Below, in pieces: positions 24,100 to 34,198 of a stretch of DNA of 64,000 nucleotides (positions are counted from its first letter, which is position 1; every line of letters starts with the position of its first letter). Source of the stretch: Solen grandis (taxonomy: Eukaryota > Mollusca > Bivalvia > Adapedonta > Solenidae); assembly GCA_021229015.1 (NCBI GenBank), contig CM037777.1, positions 51,701,658 to 51,765,657 on the forward strand. The letters run 5' to 3'. The position numbers were made by a program, and so were the translations under genes. The notes below the pieces were generated by a model, which did not search any database, was not told where the DNA came from, and saw only the letters and a list, made by a program, of their open reading frames with translations.

Positions 24100-24445
24100 T
24101 CTGTGATAGCAGTCAATTCTTCATGACAGCCAGCCTGTGATAGCAGTGACCTCTTAATGACAGCCAACCTGTGATAGCAGTCACCTCTTAATGACAGCCA
24201 GCCTGTGATAGCAGTCACCTCTTAATGACAGCCAACCTGTGATAGCAGTCACCTCTTAATGACAGCCAACCTGTGATAGCAGTCAATTCTTAATGACAGT
24301 CAACCTGTGATAGCAGTCACCTCTTAATGACAGCCAACCTGTGATAGCAGTCACCTCTTAATGACAGCCAACCTGTGATAGCAGTCAATTCTTAATGACA
24401 GTCAACCTGTGATAGCAGTCACCTCTTAATGACAGCCAACCTGTG
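24100..24445 (+). repeat. 34-bp minisatellite, about 10 units
   Basis: Unit core GTGATAGCAGTCACCTCTTA plus ATGACAGCCAACCT. Two unit types alternate: A (CACCTCTTA...AGCC) and B (CAATTCTTA...AGTC). In the right half they follow an A-A-B order, a higher-order trimer of about 102 bp. Confidence 0.93.
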
Positions 24446-24696
24446 AATCAAAAGTCATTGGTTGCACTTAAAGACAGTTTAATCTCTGAACTACAGCCAG
24501 TTTTCAGTTTATCTTGTGTGGCCTTTGTTTGCAGGTTTATCTTTTGGGGAAAAGTCAGTCCTATCCAATGACCTTTGGTCTGAACGCATGCCTGGTATTT
24601 TGCGTATGTTCCTCTTTGCTTGTATATGTAAATACAATGTATATCCAAACAGGAGAAAGGGGATTGCAGTGCGTTGTCCTTGTTTTTGACCATCAC

Positions 24697-24912
24697 TGCG
24701 ACCGTATTTCAGTCATATAGCGACGTTCAGCTAATTACATGTTGAGGAGAGGAGGAGAGAACAGAAGCACACGGTTGGAACAATCGCAAGACAACTAGAA
24801 TCTTTCTTACATGCAAATTTCGAGAGACCTTAGCGGGGTTCGAACCTACAGCGGTAAGGGTTTAAGTAACTGTAAGTCAGCGATATTTACACTCAACCGC
24901 GGAGGGCCTTGG
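24697..24912 (-). mobile_element. SINE, family B, near full length
   Basis: Reverse copy: CGTATTTCAGTCATATAGCG at its tail side, CAGCTAATTACATGTTGAGG, B-box complement GGGGTTCGAACCTACAGC, head complement ACACTCAACCGCGGAGGGCC. Confidence 0.85.
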
Positions 24913-26005
24913 AAAGTGTGTTAGAATTTCATTTTGGGGTTTTATGTTATCTTTATTTCATATTACCTTCTAAAGTTTATGTACACAATGACATTATATA
25001 ATTCATTGTCATTCATTGTCATTTATTGGATGAAACAAATATACATCATTATGATGTTATTCCAATATCACGCATTATTTGTATTTTGACGATAAATGAT
25101 GAATTATACTGTATCACGTTTGGAATATGTGAATCTTACATATGTGTCAATAATTCCTTTTCACATTAAATAAATGGTTTTGATTTTTGAACAAAAATAA
25201 ACAATTAAAATGATTTGCCCGGAGCGTACATTTATTATATTTCTTACACTTAATCGTCAAAGGATGGACTCACAATAGCCCCTCTTTGTTGAACCGTCTT
25301 AACTTATATGAACAACTTCAATTAAAGGTATTAAAATAGCTCAAAAGAATTAAACTTAATGGAGTTTTTAACTTCCGTCTATTTTAGGGGAGTTTATCAT
25401 TAATCGGTCGTATTGATTCATGTGATTTTAAAACTTATGACGTCATACTACAGTTTTATAGCCTTACAACACGAGAAGGTCACTCGGCGAAATAAAAAAA
25501 AGACAAAGTTATATAGAAATTTAAATGTAGAAAATTAAAAGAAAACCTATTTTTTATGATGATGGTGTCAGAAATAATAGCGAAAAAAGAGTATTTGGTG
25601 GGGTGGGGGTTGGGGGTTGTGGAGGAAACTGGCTTCAATCCGTCCATGCAGTCATATGAAGGGGCGCATTCTGTATTATTTCAACTGTCATATATATATA
25701 CGTACATGGTACGTGAATGTGTTCGCATATATGTACATATAAACGCACGCACACACACACACACATAGACACACAAACATATATACATAGGCATACATGC
25801 AGTCTAGAATACACACAGTCATACATACACTCATGCACACGTACGTCGTATATTTATAAACATTCAGTTATACACATGCATACAGTCATAACCATACATA
25901 CAGTCATACACATACATGGCGAGTCATACACATACATGTATATACAGTCACACACATACATAGAGGCATACACATACTTATAGTCATATATATATACATA
26001 CAGTC

Positions 26006-26258
26006 CGGGGCCTATGTAGCCGAGAGGGTAAAGTCACTGACTTTAAACACTCACTCAGCCCCTCACCTCGTGGGTTCGAATCCCGGCAGGGCCATTTTGA
26101 TTTTCATGTGAGGAAGCCTTCCAGCTGGCTTGCGGTAGGTCGCTGGTTCTACCCAGATGCCTCCGTGCGTACGGGGTCTTCCTTCACCTGTAATTAGCTG
26201 GACGTCGCTATATGACTGAAATACTGTCGAAGCGACGGTAAACTCAAATTGTCGTTGT
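26006..26258 (+). mobile_element. SINE, family B, full length (left partner of an inverted pair)
   Basis: Head GTAGCCGAGAGGGTAAAGTC, B-box GGGTTCGAATCC, body with TTCATGTGAGGAAGCCTTCC and CGTCGCTATATGACTGAAAT, tail GTTGTTGTTGTG. Reference copy for family B. Confidence 0.9.
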
Positions 26259-26262
26259 TGTT

Positions 26263-26462
26263 GTGTTGGAGTTTACCGTCGCTGCAATAGTATTTCAATC
26301 ATATAGCGACGTACAGCTAATTACAGGTGGAGGAAGACCCCGAGTACACAGAGGTACCCGGGTAGTACCACAGACTTACCGCAAGCCAGCTTGAAGGCTT
26401 CCTCACATGAAAAATCCGAAGTCCCTACCGGGATTCGAACCCACAGCGATGAGGGGTTGAGA
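26263..26462 (-). mobile_element. SINE, family B (right partner of an inverted pair)
   Basis: Mirror image of the preceding copy, tail to tail with it: GTTTACCGTCGCTGCAATAG to GGGATTCGAACCCACAGC. The arms could pair over roughly 200 nt. Confidence 0.9.
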
Positions 26463-28687
26463 GATCTCAAATTGTCAAGTCATACAGTCCTACACATACA
26501 TGTATATACAGTCACATACATACATAGAGGCATTCACATACTTATTAAATTATATCATACAGTCACACACATACATAGAGGCATTCACATACTTACAGTC
26601 ATATAAATTTATATCATACAGTCAACACATACATAGAGGCATATACATACTTATAGTCATATATACACAGTCATAAACATACATGTACATGTATATACAG
26701 TCACATACATACATAGAGGCATACATATAGTCATATATACATACAGTCATACGCATACATGCATACAGTCATACGCATATATATATGCAGTCCGAGAGAG
26801 GGAGAGGCTTATAAGAAAACAAATGCTAGTCAATATTTTATTTTGTGAAAGAGTAGCATATTACTTTTAACAATCGATCACAATTATGAGACGTAATCGT
26901 CGACAATCATTGATAGGGAAAGTTAAACAGATAGACAGAAAAAGAAAGAGGTCCAGAGGAGCATTTCAATGTTGTTACTTACATAAGTTATGATAGCTCC
27001 TTTTTTCCTATAGACAGTGCCAGCCCAGGTGGGTTTGAAACCCTTTCAACTAGAATCACACTTTTTATATTTCATATTGAAAGTAATCGAGTCATCATGG
27101 TTTTTTCCCCAACTGTATCTTCATCGTCCTCGTATTGCTTGTTGACAATTGAGGCCATAGCGATGCTAATAAGTCTAAATATGGGTTATGCACTACATTG
27201 GCTGACAAAGCATGGGAAAATGATTAAACTATCAAATGCCAGCACGTGCAATTTGGGCGTTGCTTGATTCACGTCTGTCTCTATTGATAACTTCTATTTT
27301 TTTAGGATTTAAACAGTTGAAAAGCGATCGGGGTAATGGAATCTTTGACTTAGATAATGTTATCAAATTATATATCAACCATGGTCTATCCCTTATCATA
27401 TGATAAGAATATGAAACCATTGCATATCAATCGCCCGTGAATAGCTCGGATCAATCCCCAGGGTTAGGTCGACACACGCCCACCTCGAATAAAGGACCTA
27501 TTGTCACTCCCTGTTTGTGTATCAGGTAAAGATATTAAACTGTCTATAATTTCGTGACTTAATTGTAATTAATTTAAATGAGGAGCTATAGGTTACTTCT
27601 CCTTCAAAATGATATTTTCCTTAGCTTTCAATGGCGCTCATTTTAATATGATTATCTTGTAATAAGGTTCCTAATCACTTAAATGCAAATATAATTACTG
27701 TCTTACTTAACATTATGAATATGTCAATCGAGCTGGCTATGTATCTCTATCTCTCTCTCTCCCTCTCTTAATAATAATAATAAAGGAAATACGTTATGAC
27801 GTAGCGAAAATATATGAAAGAAAGATAAATCAATGTTATATAAAAAATAATCATGTTATTAAGTAATGCAATACTCAATGAATATCATTATGGCAAAATG
27901 ACAATGTCATGGTACTTCTGTAGTGAACAGCAATATAAAAATAAAGTGTCAGTGAGAACAGACAATCAAAAAAGTACACTATAAGATACATGAAACATGG
28001 GCGTACGTCGGACCAAGGAATGGTAATAAAATCTGTGTTTGTCTGTTGGCATGTTCTGATAAAATCTTCAAAGGAAGAAATACTCTGTCCTTCATATTCA
28101 TAATGAAGTTATCTTATACGTATGCTATAAATATCAAAACGAATATAGTTGAAGATTAATAATACAGCCATGTGGAAGTGGGACGCGTACATTGCAGGAT
28201 CATATTATTAATCAATTTTGACTTTCATTTTTACTTTTTACAAATAGTTTTTGAATTTGGTACATGGGAATATAGTCATACACAGGGAAATAAAGGGGGT
28301 CAAAACAAAGATTCACATCGTTTTTGTTGTTGTTGTTGTTTTTTTTTTTGTTTTTTTTTCCTGGATTTTTGTTGTTGTTGTTTCTGTTTTAACGTAGATT
28401 TTATGCCTCTATGCTGCTGATGTTTATCCTATCATTTTAAACAGTTTCATTCTTCATCACATTCCTTTATGCCATTATCATTTTGTATAGTTTGTTTTAC
28501 TTTAGTTGTTGTAGATACTCCAGAGTTGTTCTCAGATTAAATAAAGTTCCCGTTTTATTTTAATATGTAACTGGCCATCTCTTGTAATTCCATATGAAAT
28601 GGAATTACACTATTAAAACATTGTTTTTTTGCGTTACATTTGTTATCATGTACTAGCATGTGCAATTAGATATGACTTGACTATTTG

Positions 28688-28921
28688 AGTTTACCGTCGC
28701 TTCGACAGTATATCAGTCATATAGCGACGTCCAGCTAATTACAGGTGGAGGAAGACCTCGAATACACGGAGGCATCCAGGTAGAACCACCAACCTACCGC
28801 AAGCCAGCTGGAAGGCTTCCTTACATGAAAATCCAAATGACCTGCCGGGATTCGAATCCACGCGGTGAGGGACTGAGTTAGTGTTAAAGTCAGCGACTTT
28901 ACCCTCTCGGCCACGGAGGGC
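28688..28921 (-). mobile_element. SINE, family B, full length
   Basis: Reverse copy from GTTTACCGTCGCTTCGACAG to the head complement TTACCCTCTCGGCCACGGAG. Confidence 0.9.
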
Positions 28922-29929
28922 AATTAAGATATACTACTACATCTTTGATGACAAGTGAAGAATATACGCAGAATAACACATTGTTCTTTTGATCATAGTG
29001 GACAGATCCATTACAAATATTATCATCTCACTTTAAATAATCAGCAAAATTTAATTATAAAGGGATTGTTCTTAATAAATCATTTCTTGGTTCATTATAT
29101 ACCTCTACCGACATAATATACATTCCACGGTTTAATAAGGCTTGCTATTTCATAATAAAGAGCAGAAAGTACTGTATTCTATACATGTTTGTTATGTTCT
29201 TTATAATGGACGTGGTCAACAGCGCACATTTGTTCGAATAGAGAAATCAGGGGAAGGCGTTTAATATTATTTATGTGCAGGCATATGCATGCTCTATCAA
29301 GAAAAACAAGTGAAAAGTAATTATGAAAAGAAATTGTTTTCGAGTTGAAACCCTCAAGATCAAGCCTTCAATTTTCTTCATACATGTTTATTCTAATGAA
29401 GTTTATTTAATTATTTATTTATTTTATTTATATATCTATAAATAGCTATTCTATTTCCATAATTGTACTAACTATATGGTCTATTTAAAATCATATTGCA
29501 TCTAAATGTTTTGAGTTGAAATGACAGTGGTTATTTCTTCCGTGAGATTGTTTGTGATTGCTTTCATTGTCGGTATATGCAATACGTATAATAAAGATAT
29601 TATATATGAATATATCATTGTTAAAAAACATGTAACCTCATTTTTAATTTAAAAAAAAAAAAAAAAAAAGCTAATGTTCATTTCATAAATTGTTTGCAGC
29701 AAAAGCTGCTTCAATGGAAGTATATATAATATATAAAGAACAATAATAATTGTGGAAAAAAATGTTCAATGTTAATTATTTATAGTATTTATGGTATTCT
29801 AGTTTTAATCTATAACAGAATATACTTAAATTTTAAATATGATAGTGTCAGTGACTCAGTATCCATTTAAAATCATTGAATGAACCGACTTATATTGGTC
29901 ACAAGCAGTTTAGCACGGAAAGAAAGATA

Positions 29930-30005
29930 TGTTAAAAATACATACAATAGAGAAAGAGTGAGAGAGGGAAGGGGGGGGGGGGAGAAGAAAAGAGAGAGAG
30001 GGGGT
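29930..30005. repeat. GA-rich tract with G10 run
   Basis: AGAGAG phrases around a run of about ten G residues at 29970-29981; purine-only strand asymmetry, a candidate for triplex or G-quadruplex structure. Confidence 0.85.
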
Positions 30006-30589
30006 GAGAAATACTTTCTTAAGATGAGTTTTAAATCGGAAATAAAACTTCCGTTTCCTCATGAATTTTAATTGAAACAAATGCATATGAATCGTTAACA
30101 TGGAATACGAACTGGAAAATAATAACACGAAATAGAATCGGTATCATGTTAAGAAAAACGAAATAATGCCTTCATTGTAAAATTAAACATTGGTTATTAA
30201 CTAAGTATCAATTAATTCAGCATTGAAAACACACACGCCATACGGTAACTTAATACTATGAATGAAAATTTATTGAATTAAATGTCTAATATGTTTGAGC
30301 AACGACACAATGGTCGTTTGTTCTGGTACCAAATACAACTTTTATGACACAATTTAAATACAATTACTGCGTTTAATTCAAAATAAACAAGTAGTAAAAC
30401 GTGCGGGGTTTCATTCATTGCAATTTCAGATTTATTAACAAATTTATTCATAGATTGCATTTCTGCTGTTATTGTTGTGTCGGAAAGTAACATTAAACTG
30501 TTTAACCACATTACCAAACTATCGCTTATGTTATTTATTATGCAATAATTAAATGTGATTGTTCTTTAAAACGGATTAGATTTACGCCG

Positions 30590-30690
30590 AGTCTCTCTCT
30601 CTCTCTCACTCTTTCTCTCCCTCTCTCTCTCTGTCTGTCTTACCATATCTCTCTCCGTCTCTCTCTCTCTCTCTCTCTCTCTCTTCTTCT
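30590..30690. repeat. (CT)n microsatellite
   Basis: Interrupted CT runs over about 100 bp, ending TCTTCTTCTTCTG. Confidence 0.93.
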
Positions 30691-31689
30691 TCTGTTCTTA
30701 TTTCATTCTCACAGTACATATACCGGTAAATAAAGTATATGAAGTGCGTATATATATGGTAGATTTACTCACCCGCAATTTCCACAAATTCATATTCAAG
30801 GAAAAAGAAAAATAACCAGAAAACAAGAAGGAAAAAAATGATGAAGATGATGATTTTTATTATTAATTTTGTTATTTATAGTACTGCTATTTTATTATTA
30901 TTTCCTTGTTTTCTTATAATCATCATTATCATTATCGGCGTCATCAGAGAAAGCATAATCTTATTTTATACATTGACATAATATGTCACAATATCTCATC
31001 ACATTTCTAACCATGCAAGATGCTCTGTCCCAAATTGATATAGTTTAACTTACCTCATTTAATAACAACACGTATTATAACAGTCCTCAGAAATCAGATC
31101 ATGAAAGTGATGACAATTTCACTGACTTGCGTTGTGAAGACCTTCCTTTCGGAAAAAAGCACCTGTTTTCGTAACTCCTTTATCACCAACAGAAATGATA
31201 TATATTTAGACGTGCAATGGTTCCACTCTCGTATATACCCTAATGAAAGTTTCATACAAAGGCCTTTGCCATTGAAATCGAAAGAATATATTTCTCTCTC
31301 ATTTAATGTAATGTCTGTTTACCTACTTCAAATCTCTTTGTGATTTGAAACACTTAGCCATATTTTATAAATAGTGAAATGATTACTTCGCGTGGTGTTT
31401 GTACAAAGGTCTATTAACCTCGAACATATATTCTCAAAGATGTTTGCTCATTCACAGACTATATAAACGTTTTGATTGCCATTTCTATCAAACTACTAAT
31501 CACCAAGGTATCTAATGGAGGGGCTCCTATATAGACCCTCTTTCACTGTAAAATGGATACAGTGGAGAGCTGTTAATGGACACCTGACGCTCTTGACGTC
31601 TTCTTTTTTTTTCTTTTTTTTTTTTTTTGTAGACGGGCTGATTAGCGACGTGATTAAATACGGACATGAGTACCATTGATTTATTTATT

Positions 31690-31992
31690 TACCATAGGAG
31701 CTAAGTGTCTTGAATTTTACATATATTAAAATTAGTTTTTTTGTTTGTTTTTTTGTTTGTTTTTTTCTTCATTTATATACCATAGGAGACCAATGTTTGA
31801 CTTTATATAAATGTATATCATATTCCTTTATTTATTTGATTTATAAACCATAGGAGACCAATGTTTGACTTTATATAAATGTATATCATATTCCTTTATT
31901 TATTTGATTTATATACCATAGGAGACCAATGTTTGACTTTATATAAATGTATATCATATTCCTTTATTTATTTGATTTATATACCATAGGAT
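31690..31992 (+). repeat. 68-bp minisatellite, three to four units
   Basis: ACCATAGGAGACCAATGTTT begins units at 31779, 31847 and 31915, each exactly 68 bp apart, with partial units at 31692 and 31983. The units are almost identical, so the expansion is recent. Confidence 0.93.
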
Positions 31993-32051
31993 GAATAAAA
32001 TAATGAATAAAATGGCTGAATTTTTATATGTGCGTATCATATTCATTTATC

Positions 32052-32473
32052 AGTCCCCTACCGGTGTTTACACCGGAGGTGACTATAGGTTTGTCCTCCG
32101 TCTGTCTGTCCGTCTGTCTGTCAGTCCGTCCGTCCGTCCGTCTGACTGTCCGTCTGTCTGTCAGTCCGTCCGTCTGACTGTCCGTCTGTCTGTCTGTCTG
32201 TCTGTCTGTCAGTCCGGCCGTCTGTCTGTCCGTCTGTCTGTCGTCGTCAGTCAGTCAGTCCGTCCGTCCGTCCGTCCGTCCGTCTGACTGTCCGGATGTT
32301 CGGAAATCTGGGTACCGCGATTACTTATAATAACCGTTGAAGATAATATTATGAAACTTGGTATATGAATAGAAAGCAGTATGGAGATTTTGCACATCAC
32401 TTTTTTTTTTCTAGGACCAAAATTCTGGTTACTATGGTAACGGAAAAAGTATGCACCTCACCGGTAGGGGACT
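32052..32473. mobile_element. TIR element carrying a CCGT/CTGT microsatellite
   Basis: Perfect 15-bp terminal inverted repeats: AGTCCCCTACCGGTG at the left and CACCGGTAGGGGACT at the right. The left half is a (CCGT/CTGT)n stretch at 32090-32290; the right half is unique and AT-rich. Short open frames come only from the microsatellite. Confidence 0.85.
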
Positions 32474-33454
32474 CATGTGTTGCGTACAACACCAGTTAAA
32501 TACTTTTTTAGTTAGCACATGGTCTAATGTCTAATTTAATTCAATTTTCCGCAAGAGCTTGAAGTCTAGATATGCTGTATGTCTCATGTGTCAATGGAGG
32601 TAAACGCTTGTATTTCTATGTACAAGTATCTCACATTTATTCGATAATCTATTTAGTTTTATTTAATTTCTTTATTATTATGTTTTTGTTCAGCAAAGAA
32701 ACTTATTATATATGACAAAAAATATCAATAAATACATGACTCGGAAAAAATCCGGACATCGAACTTGTATGATTATTATTTTCCTGATCAGAAATTCATC
32801 AATCCAAAACTTTATCTCGATGATCTAGACTGGCGTTTAAAGTTGGACCAGCAGATCAGACTTTAACATTGTACTTCAATTCTTAAATTAGGTAGTCCTG
32901 AACGCTTTCCACTATTCCTGTTCAAGTTACGAAATACGAAGTCAAGTATATGGCTAAGTTGTCATTAATTATTACTTTAATAAATATCTAGGTCTATTTA
33001 ACCATAAGTAAGCGAATCTTATTTTTCTTCAGAATTATGAAATGTACTATTTGAGTTGTTTCATACAACCAACTAGTTGATTATAGTCTGTATTAGCTAG
33101 GCCTCAAAGTCGACCTGCTCAACCAAAATTTAGTAATCATGCTGTTCTGAAGAGAACGAGTATAGCCTATAAAATCGATTATGTTCAGAGAATCCGGGGG
33201 AAAAAATACATAGCGTCAAACGAGAGCATGGAACCTCAATCCAGAGCATTGTCAAATCTGAAACCGCTGAAGACACTGCCAGTGGGGCTATCATGAAACA
33301 AAGTGCGAGTTCAGTTGGCTTGCAACTAATAACTAACGTTATAAAATTGCAAGAAAAGGTACGTGTGGAGTTATGGCGCCAAATATGATATTTGTCTATT
33401 TCGAGTATAACCCTGCATAAACGATGAAAATTAGTTATATGCAGTGAGGATCCA

Positions 33455-33730
33455 GAGGGGATACCGGTCCCCCCCCCCCACGAGATTTGGCTAAAATGCC
33501 TAAAATATGCATGAAAAAGTGGGAAAATGGGCATATGACCCCCCCCCCCCGACCCCTACCTGGGATTTGGCTGTTATGCTTAAAAATATGTATGAATGAG
33601 AGGGTAGGAGCGTGAACACCCCCACCCCTGGGATTTGGCCATGATGTTTGAAATCCAGTTATCAGTGTTTTGACATCAAATCACGTACCCTCTCGTTCTG
33701 TGATTTTAGGGGGGCCCCCCCCCCCCCGTC
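33455..33730. repeat. C-tract repeat, about 80-bp units
   Basis: Runs of 10 or more C at ~33470, 33540 and 33717 separated by similar phrases (GGGATTTGGCT..ATG, AAAATATGCATGAA). Degenerate tandem repeat; long C runs are prone to length error. Confidence 0.8.
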
Positions 33731-34048
33731 ACAAGTTGCTGGATCTGTGCATGACATGTATAGGCTACATATCATCATTTAAATTCTGCCGAGTCTTATG
33801 ATAAGGGTCCTGCAGATCTATAAATGACCGTGCGTCTTGCCACGCCCCCAAATCATACGCCTACATACACACAAAGTTATGAACATCTGTGGATGGCTCA
33901 AACTTCAATTTCCTTTTTGCCATCTTACTTTCTGTTAATTTTGCTAGAAGACATATTAGATCTATATACATGAAATAAAAGTGGGATTAGATGACCATTC
34001 GCAATTCACGGACATTGACAACACAATCCCATTCGGATAATTTAAAAG

Positions 34049-34198
34049 ATGGAAAGGGGCGACAAGAAAACACTACTGCACGTAACTGCAGCGCAGCTTG
34101 GGTATGTGACAATGGCGCTACCAGCATCTGCAACATTTTTTGCAGTTGCGTGGTCTGTGATGTTCGATTTCAAAGGATCAACAGCTACACACTGTCAT
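34049..34198 (+). CDS. PGAP2: PGAP2 exon 1 (start codon, TM1)
   Basis: 50 codons from ATG, including [20 protein letters not shown] (first membrane helix) and [10 protein letters not shown]; donor GTAAGA, phase 0. A second ATG at 33991 in another frame precedes and overlaps this start. Confidence 0.9.

Larger units (their letters stand above)
25690..26795. repeat. ATAC/ACAG-type degenerate tandem array (interrupted)
   Basis: Long low-complexity stretch built of CATACA, CAGTCATA and ACATACATG phrases, including an ACAC run at 25748-25765 and larger repeats such as ACATACATAGAGGCAT recurring at least five times. Two SINE B copies lie within it. Confidence 0.9.
22134..34048. other. Intergenic, repeat-dominated region
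   Basis: About 12 kb between the dioxygenase and PGAP2, divergently transcribed. It holds a Tc1-like fragment and assembly gap, minisatellites at 24.1 and 31.7 kb, an ATAC-type array at 25.7-26.8 kb, several SINEs, CT/GA runs and a TIR element at 32.05-32.47 kb. Only one weak exon-like segment (33173-33358) was noticed. Confidence 0.6.

Noticed and set aside
31991..32287. 98-codon ORF with SVRPSDCPSVC-type repeats
   Set aside because: It is a translation of the CCGT/CTGT microsatellite inside the TIR element, not a gene.
33130..33534. 134-codon - strand ORF, the second longest in the window
   Set aside because: No family resemblance; it crosses the C-run repeat and is antisense to the exon-like segment at 33173-33358, so it is probably a shadow.
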